Assembly: GCF_964656455.1 (NCBI RefSeq)
Contig: NC_135720.1
Span: forward strand, 99,770,696 to 99,834,695
DNA: 64,000 nt
Reading direction: 5' to 3'
From: Halichoerus grypus
Lineage: Eukaryota > Chordata > Mammalia > Carnivora > Phocidae
Shown: positions 22,996 through 36,150 of the stretch, in pieces
Layout: every line of letters starts with the position of its first letter
Numbering within the stretch: position 1 is the first letter of the stretch
Notes under the pieces: generated by a model
What the model was told of the DNA's origin: nothing
Seen by the model: the letters and a program-made list of their open reading frames with translations, nothing else
Database searches by the model: none
Program-made: the position numbers and the translations under genes

Positions 22996-24330
22996 ATTCT
23001 TATTCCACTTTGATTTTATTTTTCTAAACAGCAAAAAAACAGGTCATACAATGCATTAAAAATATTTTTTCTGATCTGTTAATTTATTGATAGAAATTAC
23101 ATGTATCTGGAAATCAAATCACTTTTGTATTTTCTTTGACTTATTAAATGCAAAGCAGGAATTATTTTGAAGATGGAATATATAGGAATAAATTAGAAAA
23201 AACTACTTTTTTTACTGTAACATCTCTGGATATTATTTTTACTATTGCTTTTAAAACATAATCTCATAAAATCTAAGTTGTATTATTAAAAAGAACCTGT
23301 AAGTTAGAAGAGCAAGCAACAGGTTTTCCAATTCTTTTTATTTAAAAAACACTGATAAATCTCAACCTTATAATTTTTCCCTTCTTTTTAGTCACTTGAG
23401 TTTCAGTTAAAGAGATTTTACTGAAATTTTTTCATTATTTCAAAAAGATTAAAATGAACACTTTTTTCTATAATGCATATAATAAGTCATTTATAAGACT
23501 TCTCCTTTTTTATTATATATTTTAATAAAAAAGAAAATTGGATTCAAAAAAATTACCAAAGAAGAAATAGTTTTGCATTATTTCCAGTGACACAAGATTG
23601 TCTTTTATATCCAAAATAGCAAGATTGAACGGCCTACAGAACTGAATGAACGAGCAATCTTCTAGAGTCCATTCTGAAAGGTTACAACCCAGAGGCACAG
23701 GCTGGTAGTACAAACAAAATTCCAGCTGTGGAGCATTTTGAATGAGAAACTCCTCTTGCCTCTCCACTACTATGGGCTTGGCAGAGATGTAACCAGAGCT
23801 CCGTCTGGTGTCACAGGGAAGGCTCACAGAAGCAGCATTGCTGTTCCCCAGTCCAGCAGTCTAGGGACCTGTGACTCATACATAAGTCATAACGAGTCTT
23901 CAGATCACAATGATAGTGTCTGTACATAGATGTGTATACATGCATGCTCACATACATACACATTGTCACTACAGTTAAAAAGACTGCAAGTTAAAAGTTG
24001 ATTCATTTACATATATAAAAAATTATATGAAAACATTTTTATTTTATTTTTTTGCTCCCCTGCCCTGAGTTGAAAACATATTTTTAAATAGTAGAAAAAG
24101 CCCTATATGATTTTTATTACATCTTGCTTTAAAATAGTCATATTTTATAGAAAATGGCAACGGTCAGCACATTCTTTGTTAAATAGTTTTGATTTTTGCC
24201 ATATCATCTATATTTTATGATTAAATATAACTTCTAGGCTTCATGTTAAACAATGTTATATCTTTATTTATGATAGACCTAGATTGCCTCTTTCAACAAA
24301 GGAAAGATACATCATAAATATTCCATCCCA
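22996..24330. other. Intergenic sequence with an unexplained open block
   Basis: Most of it is AT-rich and unassigned. The part at 23560-23930 is less AT-rich, has no recognised repeat and is open on the minus strand for 101 codons (23522-23827) and on the plus strand for 63 codons (23738-23929). Confidence 0.4.
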
Positions 24331-24339
24331 ATTCATTTC

Positions 24340-25080
24340 CAGTGCAGCCCTGTTACCATTGATGATAAATTTCAACTGCTTTCTTACCAACATTTTCAAC
24401 TTCTTTGCTGAACTCACCCTGAGAACCTCTAACTTGGGATTGATCCAACCTCCAGTCTTTTATACGTTGTTGCTGTGTGCTCCTGGAGCAAATGTATGGT
24501 CCCTGATCACCTTCTAGCCATCATTTAAATCTTCTATGTTCAGCAACTTTCCTCACTATCCAAAACGGGACCTCCATACCTTCCCGCACTTGTCAGGGCC
24601 TCAGCCCCCTCCTGCCACCACTGCGGCTCATCTACCACTTGCCAAGAAAAAATAGTCAACCAACCATGAGCTATTCTGACTCTCTCTCTGTCCTCTTAGT
24701 ACTGCCTCCCTCCTGTCTCAGTGAGGGTCTTCTCCTGTCTGAGACTAATCCACTACCTCTGAATCCATGCCCTGGTTTCCTTCTGACATCTCAATGATTT
24801 TCCCTTTCTCTCTACTTTGACCTCTTCCTTTTACCCTATGAACCCAAGTAAATTACTCCTGTTTTCTAAAACCTCTCCCTTAATCCTAAATTTTCATCTA
24901 AATCTTCTCCGCCTTTCTCATCAGAATAGAGCATCCTTAAATTTTATCCGGATAAGGAATTCACTTCCTTCACTTTCACTTTCACTTACTTCCTTTCCTG
25001 GCACTACTGTCACTTGGTTCTCTTCCTGACACTGATTTTGTTGACTTCTTTCCTGAATTTCCTTCCTCTACATATTACTA
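24340..25080 (+). repeat. L2 LINE fragment (ORF2 region)
   Basis: The sequence 'ctctgtcctcttagtactgc', then 'ctgtctcagtgagggtcttc' and 'tctgagactaatccactacc' matches, by eye, the pyrimidine-rich L2 ORF2 consensus upstream of the polymerase region. Open frames here are remnants. Confidence 0.6.
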
Positions 25081-25479
25081 AAAAAATGATGATTTATAAA
25101 CTTTTTGCTCTATATCCTTAGTAGACAAGATAAGCACTCATTACTGTGCAGGACATTGCTAAGTAGACTTATTTCTTCATCTCAGGTGACTTCTTCATCT
25201 CATTGAGCAGCCAGACTAACTGTGTCTCAGGAAGGTGCTTCACAGGAAAGAAAGGAATGAACTTATTCACTGGTCAAAGTTTTTGTCTGTAATGTGTTCA
25301 CTCTCCCAGATTTCTGGGTAAGAAGAGCCTGTGGCATTCTACGTCTCTTGTCAGAGAATTATCTGGGACAGGAGGCAAAGGGTTCAACTCAAAAAAATAT
25401 CTAGCTGTGGGAATGTGGCACTTTCTTCTTAATACATATCACAGTTGTAATTAAATGATGTTGTAATAGTTTATTTAAC

Positions 25480-25575
25480 TCCCCCATTAGCTAAGCTCTT
25501 CTGTATACCCTGTGCTTAACTCAATGCCCATAAGACAGTGGGTGTCTAAGTACAGACTTATTGAGTGAATGAATG
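25480..25575 (+). repeat. L2 LINE 3' terminus
   Basis: It ends in 'cttattgagtgaatgaatga', the L2 terminal pattern, after a decayed 'actcaatgcccataagacag'. Confidence 0.6.
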
Positions 25576-25599
25576 AGGTAAATGAAGTAGCATTTTTTA

Positions 25600-25790
25600 C
25601 TTATTTAAAGAACTGGTTTGAAAATCTGACAGACATGATTTTGAGTTCTTACATTAGTCATATTGTGCGATCCTGGCAAGTTACTGTGCTCTTTAAGGTT
25701 TTCTTTTCTCATAAGTATTATGTAGAGAAGACAAAAAGATAATACTCAGATTGCTTTGAGTTTTAGATGAGATAATGCATGCAAACCTTC
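25600..25790 (+). repeat. MIR SINE, diverged
   Basis: Sense MIR landmarks are a degraded 'gatcctggcaagttactgtg', then 'cttttctcataagtattatg' and 'gttttagatgagataatgca'. Confidence 0.75.
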
Positions 25791-26700
25791 TTTTCTGGAA
25801 TTTGTATAATTGTTTTTAATACTAATTTTTGTTTTAATTTTGTGATTATTGGACTTGATTGTAATTTTTATTATTATCCACGTGGTAGATGTATATGTTC
25901 CTAAAAGATCAACTAGCACTTTAGATTAAAAAAAAAAGAAAATAGCAATCCCTGACCCACCACTCCCCACTTCCAAATTCCACTCCTTAGTGCCTTTCCA
26001 CTATTTGATCTATTTTTACTTCCCTATTTCTATATATTTAAACTACCACTTTTGATTCAGTTTGAGAGGTTATTTATTAACTTTTTATAATGGATGAGGA
26101 CTTAGCACTCAAAAAATCATTTCACTATCCGTAACTTCTATCTCTTCTTATCCTCTCAGAAGAATTACATTATTTTTAAATTTACACTCTCCAGTGTTTA
26201 CATTATCATGTTAAGTAACATTCTCAGATACTGAATAGCATACTGTGATTAATAATATACTGAGAAAAAATACTTCAATTATATACATATTCTTTGAGTT
26301 TAATTTAGAATAACACCCATTGATATTTATTTATAAATTTCTTATTTATCTATTACAAAATCTCAGAACTACCAAAACTCCTTCAATGTGTTCAAATATA
26401 TGAGATGATCTGCCAGTCCAAATACATTTTTTGAAACATCTTTCTTAGATGGTCTAATTTAATTCTCCTTCCCTAAACTACTGTACACCAATAGTCCTAG
26501 GAATCCTAGGATTTCCTTTCAATATTGGGAAATTTTTTAAATCTCTCTCTCTCTCTTTTGTATCTCTTGATTCTTGGTCTCATTTCTTTCTCTTTCTTCT
26601 TTGTGTGTTATTACTTTTTTAATGGTGGATTATGCCCTCCATTACCTTCTTGAAAGAGTGAATGGTAAATAGATTTTTTTTCCAAAATAATGAATATTTT

Positions 26701-26815
26701 ATTTTTTATTCATTTTATTTTTTTAATTTAAATTCAATTAGCCAACTCATCGTACATCCTTAGTTTTTGATGTAATGCTCAATGATACATCGGTTGTGTA
26801 TAACACACAGTGCTC
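26701..26815 (-). mobile_element. Short 5'-truncated L1 (about 115 bp)
   Basis: The antisense L1 3' end runs from a T/A-rich run through 'tttaaattcaattagccaac' to 'tataacacacagtgctc'. A 12-bp duplication with one mismatch ('aatgaatatttt' / 'aatgaatacttt') is at 26689-26700 and 26816-26827. Confidence 0.82.
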
Positions 26816-26865
26816 AATGAATACTTTAAAAGCCCTTTGAAAAGACTAGACTTTCTAGATGTCTT

Positions 26866-27107
26866 CTTTTTTTTATTTTATTTTATTATGTTATGTTAAT
26901 CACCACACATTACATCATTAGTTTTTGATGTAGTGTTCCATGATTCCTTGTTTGCGTATAACATCCAGTGCTCCATGCAGAACGTGCCCTCTTTAATACC
27001 CATCACTAGGCTAACCCATCCCCCCACCCCCCTGACCTCTAGAACTCTCAGTTTGTTTCTCAGAGTCCATAGTCTCTAAATGAAGGGGGGGAAATCGGAG
27101 AGGTAAA
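26866..27107 (-). mobile_element. Short L1 with a 5' inversion
   Basis: The minus-strand L1 3' UTR ('atgttatgttaatcaccaca' to 'cagagtccatagtctct', 26880-27078) is followed by a short piece in the opposite orientation ('gaagggggggaaatcggag', about 27082-27100). That piece matches the segment just upstream in the 45.4-kb L1. Near-perfect 10-bp repeats 'tagatgtctt/tagatgtttt' flank it at 26856 and 27108. Confidence 0.78.
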
Positions 27108-27469
27108 TAGATGTTTTTAAACCTTACACGCTGGTAAATGTCGTTTATTTTAATATCACCCTTGATTTATAGCTTGGATGGGTATAGAATTTTTACTAGG
27201 AAATTACTTTCAATTTTTTCTAATATCCTTTCAAGTTCTAAATATTCTAGTCCTCTGTGGTTTTATATAAGTGGAAACGGCTAAGAATTTCAGTGCATGA
27301 GAATAGTAAATTAAATAATTATTGAGCATATGATCCTTCTGTTCTTAAAAGTCAAACCTAATTGAAACTTGAGGACTTTTAAAAACTGAAACCAATGGAA
27401 AATATGCCATTTAGGATGAATTCTATTTAGTATATTATCTTACATGATTTCACATAATATGTATTTTTT

Positions 27470-28240
27470 ACTTTTTATTTTGAAAAAATATTCACCTTAC
27501 AGAAAACTGCAAGATTACAGGTTCCCAGACGCCATCCCCTAGATGAGCTAATTGCAAACTCTTTGCCACATATGTTCTTCCTCTCATTTCTCTTAAGAGA
27601 TGTACAATGTATACATGTATATGTATTTTATTTATTTATTTATTGAATGAATCATTTGACAGTAAGTTGCAGACCTAAAGATTTTCGCCTCTGAATATTT
27701 CAGCATATATCCTCGTTGAACAAAGAAATTAATTTACATAGTCACAGTATGCTTATAAAATTAAAGAAATTTAAATTGATGCAATACTATGTCAAATATA
27801 ATGTCAAATATAAAATCCACATTCAAGTTCTGTCAAATTGTTTCAATAATATCTTTACAGCAATATACCCCAACAAGAATCTGCTATGAGATACACATTG
27901 TATTAGTTTCAGATCTCCTTTGTCTCCTTTAATCTGATACCATTCTTAAGCCAATCTTTGCCTTTCCTGACATAGATCTTTTTAAAGCTCACTTCAAAAT
28001 TATTTAGGAAGGAAGTTATAATGTATTCCTCAGTTTCTGCTGTCTTTTCCTGATGAATATCTGATACTTGATTCTTCAGTTTTGTGCAAGAATATTGCAT
28101 CAAATGTCCTTCCTAAAGCATCTCATCAAGAGACACATAAATGGCAGTTCTCCTCATTTCTGATGTTAACTTTAATCATTTCGTTAAGGGGATATCTTTT
28201 AGTGTTAATCAGGATAAAGGACCTTTAAAAACAAAATCTT
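27470..28240. repeat. Old L1M 3'-UTR-like block
   Basis: Landmarks are 'atcatttgacagtaagttgc', 'atttcagcatatatcctcgt', 'ctcctttgtctcctttaat' and 'tgatgttaactttaatcatt'. These follow an ancient L1M non-coding consensus that I know by eye. The strand was not decided. Confidence 0.6.
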
Positions 28241-28559
28241 ATTTAGAAACTCGGATTAAATGAGGAAGAGCAACAGGTATAACTCAGATTGTCAGAAACC
28301 TAACTTTCAAGATAGTATTTCTTGATTGATTATGAATTCATACTAAATATTAAAGTCTTATTCTTGGAGTGGAAATAAGATAAGAGAAACTCATTATAGT
28401 GAATCTAATGACATATGTGCCCAATTGCTTAATGTGGGGATTTCTTAAAGAAGTGTGCTCCCTGTGTTGTGAATAGTTACATGTCATAGCTTGTGTAGGC
28501 AAAAGGCTTTCGTATCAGTATGGTGTCTTCTATTTGTTGCTTAAAAAACAGGTATGACT

Positions 28560-30340
28560 TTTACCTCCATAGCCCTGAGTGACAGACAGCGACTGACAGC
28601 TACTCTTAAAAGATGAGCACATATTTCTTTCTTAAGAGTCTCTTTTCAAGGAACTGCCACATAATTTTAATACAATTTAATCAGAAAAGGGCTATCTGGG
28701 TTGACTTCATTATACGTTCACACATTCAATCACACCAACATCACTTTTCAAATACAATCTCTTACAAATGGATGCTGTTAACTTTCTCAACAGTAAAGGC
28801 ATGGCATGTGATTTCCACCCATCAGTAGAGACTTAATAAATCACCCAACATATTACAGTTTCACGCCAAGTTAGCACCTTCATCAGAGAATGAAATTAGC
28901 AGAGCAAATCCTGGCTAGTTGTGAAAGATGCTAATTACCCACTCACCCTGTAAAATAAGGCATGAGTGATGTGTGGTGAGCCCCGCACAAAGTCATGAAC
29001 ACTTGGAAATGCAACACTTAAATAAAGCCTAAACTGCTTATGCAGAGCGAAATGGAGACCAGACAGATAGTAAAAATATACAGCCAGTAAAAGAAAAAAG
29101 AATTTGCAGGAATTTTTAAGATCTCATTTTTGCACTGTAGCAAGACTAGTGGGAACCTGGGTGACTCCAGGGTTGCATTATGGAGACTACCAGGTCCAAT
29201 GTAAATCCTCATTAGATCGTTCCTGGCACAAGTCCTCACTGGTTAATAACTGTTCACAGCTGGGATATGGAATAGCGTGAAAGAAGTGACCTCGGTTCAA
29301 CTACTCCTGAGTGGGGAGGGTCCACCTCACAGACTTGCAGTAATTAGCTCCCCTGCTGGTGGTCTCTGCAGAGAGGCAAGTTGCTGAACAGGCACAGGAT
29401 GTGAATCATGAGCAGGCATTTCTGAGGCTGCCGGCTTTTGCTTGGCTGAGATGATCTGGTACCCCATCTCTGGATGGAAGACTCTTTCCCCAAAATTGCT
29501 AAATTTTTCACCTTTCACCAACACAAGACTCACATGAAGAAGGGAGACATGTTCTTTCCGAATAATGCTGTTCAGGTGTGTGACTTAAAAAAAAAATGTG
29601 CTACAACATGTACCATCTTTTTCTACTCTTTCCAGCTCCTCTGAAGATCTGAGCCATCACTTAAGACTTCAGTACTACCAAACCCAAATCAACAAACCAA
29701 TACTCCTATTTGTCAGTTTGTCTGTTAGGTCCCACACACTGAATTTGCCTATGAAAGACAATTCTCGCTTTACATTTAATTAAAATGATCCTGACTAATG
29801 ACTTGTGCAAACCATTGAAACAATAAACCGTTTACAATTTGCAAAGGTAACCCACGGAAGGAAACTGTTTTGTGGTGAATTTGTGTAATGATGCAAAGGT
29901 GATAAATTATTAAATACCCGAAGAGGCAATATGGAAATTCCCAAAGGATGAGCTTTGTGACACAATTTCAAGCATCATCATGACAAAAAAAGGAAAAGAA
30001 AAAAGAAAAAGAGAAAGAGAAAAGAAAAAGGGCAAATTAAATCCCCAGCAGCTTCCAAATCATCTCTTTTAACAGAAAAGAATTAATAATAAAAATGTGT
30101 TATGTCAGCATTTATAGGACTTCTATATAATTTATTTAGCCACAGAAAAACCATAAAGTAGAAATATTTTTCCATTAATTTTTTCTTTTTTTTACTAGGC
30201 GTAAATAACAACAAAATTCATGATGAGATAAAGGTAACTACTCAGTGCATTCCCTGGCCACCGTTCCTGGAATGGCAGATGTATTCCATACTGAGTTCAA
30301 GTACTTCAATACCAATTTCAAGCCTGAACATTTACTCCCC
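28560..30340. other. Repeat-poor block, possible conserved regulatory DNA
   Basis: No SINE, LINE or LTR sequence is recognisable over nearly 1.8 kb, unusual in this window. Homeobox-type cores occur, for example 'gatgctaattaccc' near 28928 and 'gataaattattaaat' near 29901. A purine-rich (GAAAA)n stretch sits at 29985-30032. Open frames at 29018-29533 on the minus strand have no recognised motif. A regulatory role is inference only. Confidence 0.35.
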
Positions 30341-31035
30341 AGCAAAGAAAGAACATCACAAAGAAGATCTAGATAAAAAGTATTCTACATAAGAGATAAC
30401 CTTATCCATTATTTTGTATGAAAAATAATAATTTGAGCCACTTAGGAATGTAGTAAAATTGTGACTTATTCTGTTTCACCAGTTTTTCTTTGTCAACAAC
30501 CTGTTCCTCTAAAAATAAAAAATAAAGGCTTAAAATGATAATTCCTTTCAAATAAAGAAGAAGTTTTCTCTGCCTATCTCAATATTCAAAATAAGCCCCG
30601 CACAAACTCTGCATTCCAGAAAAACTGAATCTTCTCTCTAAAATGTCCTGAGTTTTACAAACTGTGTTACACTAGCAATGTTTTCACTGCTCTAGAAATA
30701 CCCTCTTCCCAAATTTTCCTCTTGTTGGAATCCTGCTATTCCGTTAAACCTACATCATGAAGCAGATTCTGATTCTCCCCCAGCCTCAACTACTCTATTA
30801 AGGTCATTTTGACTTGTTCTGAAACTCCAGGAGAATTTACTTTTATAATTTAAATCAGATTTCAGTTGTTTCTATGTGCGTCTTCACCTCCTTCTAACAA
30901 TTCTTAACTTAGAAGCTTAAACCCTGTCAAGACTTACCACAATACCTCATAAAGAGTGGGTGCTCAAAAGTTGTAGGATAAACATATCCTTACATTCAGT
31001 GATTTAGTTGAGATTAATCTTATCTCAAAGAATGA
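30341..31035. other. AT-rich sequence, no gene recognised
   Basis: No convincing ORF or repeat was assigned. Confidence 0.35.
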
Positions 31036-31039
31036 TTCA

Positions 31040-31235
31040 GCTATCTTTCGGATAATCTTCATAGAGATTAAGGACATAGAATCATGGACTTCATGATGAG
31101 AAAGTGGTTTGGTCATTTATTACGGTAACGTCGTTTTGTAAATGGGACAATGAGGTTCAAAGAAAAATAGAGGGTAAATGGCAAGCCCAGGATTTGAACC
31201 TTGAATTTTTATGTTCAAATCAGAAACCTTTTGAC
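31040..31235 (-). repeat. MIR SINE, diverged
   Basis: The antisense core is 'gggacaatgaggttcaaaga' and 'gcaagcccaggatttgaacc'. A 65-codon frame over it (31104-31301) is incidental. Confidence 0.82.
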
Positions 31236-33078
31236 CACTCTCAAATGAAGAAATCATATATTACTTTAAAAAGTGAGAGGTCCTGGAGCAGAAACATATG
31301 ATCAAAAGTTCATGGTCGTGGAACTCTGATTTTCAATGGGTGTGTTCATGACAAAGTTCTATGCACCCACACACATTCGTACACAGACTTATGCAGACAC
31401 CCACTTCCTACACAGGTGCATCAAGACATTCAGAACTCAGTGCAAGTGACAGCCTTCTATCTTCATGAAATGAGAAGTATTGCCAATTTCTGGTTATAGC
31501 TTAAATGAGAATTTTCATTCTTACTTTTTTTTTTCATACAAACTCTAAGAAACTTGCTAACTACATTTTTCCCCCCATTCCCTATTTGGCAAGGTCAGGG
31601 TAAAGTTTAATCTGTCATTCTTCGTTTTTTATTCAATATCCTCCTGCAATGACTCTTTCTTCACTTTAGGGTCTGTTGCATCTACGTGAGATGCAGATAT
31701 CAAGCTGCCAATTCTCAGCCAGATTTGTCTAAAGATAAGTAAGTGTAAATACAAGTTCTCAGACACTTTAATAAACCATTTCTCCCCCTTTCTTTCACTC
31801 CGCTGTTTTACTTTATAAGTTTTTAGTCATTTACATACTAAATTCATTGACAAACTCTAGAAAAATGATGATTTTTGAGTCTTACTTTTATGATATATCA
31901 TAAAAATTGATAACATTTGGACTCAGTGCTTCAAACAGCATCTCAGTCACCTAAAGATATAGGAGGAGAAACCAATGTATATGTTTCGTATATGTATGTA
32001 TGCATATATGTATATGTTTCCACCCCTAATATGCCCAGAAATACAGAAAAAATATTTATAAGCTCACTTTTCCTTAATATAAGAAGAGATAATTATCTCA
32101 ATGATCTAAATCTGGAGCATCTAAATGGGCTAAGATTCTACATCAGGCAATACTAATGCTGAGGATCAGTGGACACCTTTGAGCAACAAGACCAGAAATT
32201 ATAGATGACGACAATGTATGTGAGCCTTCCTCCAGAATCAGCACACCTTCTTGTACGCCTTCATGTACCTTTTGGTGTACTCTCCGTCAGCACATTATAC
32301 CATTAATCTCATTTGCCATTAGAAAGAAATATAGCTGTGGAAGATAAATCATTGTATCTACCACGTTTAGTTGTAGTCTTTAGCCTGCCTCTGATCCCTC
32401 TTGTCTCACACAAACTGAGAACGTTTTGTATTTGGTTCCTAGAAGACACTGCAAGGCTGTTTCAAATAGACCTACTTGTGATTCCTTGTTCTGACAAGGA
32501 CCAGAACAACAGCCGTGGTGTCCTTCTCATCATCAGTATCACTGTCAGGGAAAGAAGAGTGCCAGCACTGAGCAGGCTGCTCAGGCCTCTCTTGGCACCA
32601 GCAACCGTGGTGCTGACAGCTTCTTGGCTCACTGAACATTTCCAACATACCACACAATCCAGACCCCGAGGGCCTAAATGGGCTGCACTTAATGTTTTTA
32701 TTTAGCATTAGGTAAAGTCATATGCATAAAATGATTTAACAAATGTTCTGTAACCATTTAAGCTATTGCAATAAATACATTCTTTAATGAAAAATAGTAC
32801 TCCAATGGTCATCTGTCAGCTGATTTTCTTTTCCTAGAAATATTTTCTAGTTGGAATAGTAGTGGGCCAGTTGGTATGGAGGGCCCCGCAGGTAATAATG
32901 GATGGTCTGAGTGAGGCAGAAGGCTAAGATGCATGGCCATTTCCAGTAGATGACTGTTGAGATCTTAGATATTAGAAAACCCAAGTACATGGCCATTTTA
33001 CTTGACTTTGAAATAAATGCTTGAGATATATGCTGCTCTTTTTTCCTCCTAGCTCTGGTCTTCACAGAGCAGCTCATA
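31236..33078. other. Intergenic sequence with an unexplained GC-richer patch
   Basis: Mostly AT-rich. At 32370-32700 base composition rises and long frames are open at once: 130 codons on the plus strand (32313-32705), and 63 and 78 codons on the minus strand. None shows a motif I recognise. Confidence 0.4.
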
Positions 33079-33087
33079 CCAATGCAG

Positions 33088-33358
33088 GTTTTTTTTTTTT
33101 TTAATTATTTTAATTTAAATTCAATTTTATTAACATAGTGTATTATTAGTTTCAGAGGTAGAATTTAATGATTCATCAGTTGCATACACCCAGTGCATAA
33201 CACCCAGTGCTCGTTCCATCACGCACCCTCCTTAATGCCCATCACCCAGTTTCTCCTTTCCCCACCTACCTCCCCTCCAGCAACCCTCAGTTTGTTTCCT
33301 ATAGTTAAGAGTCTCTTATGATTTGTCTTCCTCTCTGATTTCCTCTTATTTTATTTTT
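33088..33358 (-). mobile_element. 5'-truncated L1 (271 bp)
   Basis: A T-run is followed by antisense L1 3' UTR: 'tttaaattcaattttattaa', 'cacccagtgctcgttccatc', 'caaccctcagtttgtttcct', 'aagagtctcttatgatttgt'. The duplication 'ccaatgcag' lies at 33079-33087 and 33359-33367. Confidence 0.9.
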
Positions 33359-33367
33359 CCAATGCAG

Positions 33368-35300
33368 ACTTTTCAGAACATTGATACATTAAGGGCTGTT
33401 AGTCTGGATTGGGGGGAATTACTTCACTGACTCAGGAAATCTTGACATGTAATCTTAGCGCTTTATTTTTTTGTTCTACCAGGCAGAGTCAAGGCTTTAT
33501 TGAGGGTGATTCAAATAGAGGGTTGTTTAGTGTATAATAACACTGTAAATCCCAGGCTCTTTCATGGCAAAATCAACTCCATCCGTTCAATCTTGAATGA
33601 GCTGAAGATTCCTTATGCAAGTGAGGGATCATGCATTTCAGTGACTATATTTCCTTGTTTTTGAGATTACTAATGTGTTCTTTTTCAAATTTCCAACAGT
33701 TCTTGATACATATCCAACTGTTTTTGTTTCATAGCCTTCTGTTTATTTTTAGAATGCTAGTCATATTTTTGAGAAGCTTATTTAGTTTTATTTTAATTCT
33801 TTTTTAAATTATTCTTTTATTTATGTTACCTCAGGAGTAATTTCTTATTGGGATCCTTTCCATTAAATTAATGTTTCTTATGACAGCCATATTTTGGAAA
33901 GGGATTTCTTGGCCGGCTTGTTGTTTTCTCTCCACACTTACTCTTCCATGTTTGTTTGCTCTGCACTTGTTTTTGCAGGACCCCAGAATTCTTATATGAA
34001 AACCAGCTTTTATATTTCTGATTCTGTGGTGTTACGGAAATATAAACAATGCATTTCCAGAGTTAGTATGTCATTTGGCCCACTTCTTGATTGTGGGATT
34101 GTCACTGCCCTTCTTTGACACTCCAGAGATACTGCTTATTTCCATCCTAACCAGAGTTAAAGCTATTTCCAGGCTCCATTTGCAAATCCATGCTCTGTTC
34201 CTCCACAATGGGTGGAATGTTGTTAGAGCTGCTTCTTGTGGGAGTTGAACACAAAGATGCTGCAAATTATTATGATGTCCTGTAAGCTTGCCTCTGAGTT
34301 GCTATTTTGTGTTTTTTCATTCTCTTTCTGCCCCCGAGATAAAGTTAATCTGCTTTTGAGCACAAGTGTGCTTTTTTAAATATGTACTAATAATGTTTCA
34401 CCTTCGTGTGTGTTTTTAGTATGGGGATTCAGTGCATATTATCTCTAACATATTTATCAGAAGACCTCCCAAAAGCATTTTCTAAAATATACTTTTATGT
34501 AACCTTGGACAGTGTTATAATAAATTATGTCTGCTACAAAATCCAAAGGTCAGGAGAAATACAGAATATTTTAGGTCTCAAATAAAAGCAGGGTATTTAT
34601 TTGAGCATGAGGATCTAGATACAAGTGTGGAGAGATCTAGATCACTTTTAAGATTGGTATACAGAATATTTTACAGTTTTAATATATTTAGCCCAAGGGT
34701 ACAAAATTTAATATGTCAAAACATACCTATTAGGACCTATTAATGTATCAATTGATCAATCAATAGATAATTGAAGAGATTATGAGACTTGAATATGTAA
34801 TCCTGCCATATATAAGTCTTCAACAAAAGGCATGCTCAGAATACTATTAATAAAGTACAATTGACTTTATCTTGTAAAATATCTTACTCTATAAAATATC
34901 CTACTCCATAAAATATCTTAAAGTATCAAGTAGTATTTGACACAAAAGGTTGTTTTAAAAATCTAATATCACATTAAATCACTTTATTGCTTCAGTACAA
35001 AAATAAGCTTAAATTGGTAATATTAACATTCAGAATAAACATAGTATAAATCAAATTTCTTATTAGTTTATTCAATTTAAAATTGCAGAAATGAAATGAG
35101 GAAATATACATGCTATTCAGAAATAGGTAGACTAATTTTTTTCCTCCATTGGACAGAATTGATTTCTTACAAGTATTTATATATTAATCTTATCAATGCT
35201 AGTAAAACTGACTTAAGTCAAAATTTCATTGTGCCCAAACTCTCAAAATTTCTGTGCTAGTTTTCCAAAGAAAATGTGATAATACATAAAAAAAAAATTG
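33368..35300. other. AT-rich sequence, no gene recognised
   Basis: A 74-codon plus frame (33894-34118) and a 64-codon minus frame (34071-34265) lack motifs. The region 33680-34260 may be an old LINE remnant, but I could not assign it. Confidence 0.35.
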
Positions 35301-35304
35301 AACC

Positions 35305-35395
35305 ATCCATTTACTTAGTCAAAAAGTATTTTGGGGCCTCTACTCTGTATAGAGCAGAGCTAAGTTCTATGTGGAGCACAAAATAAATCACACTT
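35305..35395 (-). repeat. L2 fragment
   Basis: The degraded pattern 'ggggcctctactctgtatag' then 'gagctaagttctatgtggag' resembles the antisense L2 terminus. Confidence 0.5.
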
Positions 35396-36045
35396 TTTAC
35401 CATAGTAATTACCTGTTATTTTTATTTACACAGCATCTTCTTCTTTGAGGGATTTTCTATTCTGTAGATCATCTGCACCTGACATATCAACTTTCAATGA
35501 GTAGGGCTTTATCAAGATTTACTAAATTAGATCATAAAGATTCATTCTTACAGTATGATTTAAATGAGATAACAAATGTAAAGAACAAAGAATTTGAACA
35601 TGTAAGAAAAAATATATACTTTAAGGAAACAAGAAAGCCATGAAAATAATTACATTATACCTGATATTTTAAAAAATAATTTTCTGTCTCATAGTGAACA
35701 TAAGAAACAGGTTATTTCTATATATATAAGCCAATAGTAAGAAATTGTCAGGCATTCAATAAATGCTCTTTGAATTTGACTGACCACATTCTGCAATATT
35801 CCGTTCTGGGGACTCTGAGCATTGTATTTTAGTACAATTAGCCACCAGGGCTCACTTGTCTCCACTTTTCTCTCTCCTTAAATTTCTGTGCTCTATCCTT
35901 AATAACAACTTTGAAATATGTATATAACTTAAAGAAATATACTTTGTTTTGTTTCCATTTTTTTTTTTTTTGATCACATAGCATCTGCTATCATTCCACA
36001 TTTGTGTAAGGCAGTGTCCTCCTCAGATAGACTCTGAAAGAGGTG

Positions 36046-36150
36046 TTTTTTTTTTCCAAACAAGTTCTAGGCCTAAGATGGGGCTTGAACTCACCACTCT
36101 GAGATCAAGAGTTGTGTGTTCTACCGAATGCACCCCTGTCAGGGATTTTT
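36046..36150 (-). mobile_element. Degraded tRNA-Lys-type SINE fragment
   Basis: On the minus strand it reads 'cacaactcttgatctcagag' then 'gagttcaagccccatc', i.e. a tRNA-Lys anticodon-loop/B-box region like older Can-SINEs, next to a poly-T at 36042-36055. The head and body are truncated. Confidence 0.6.
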
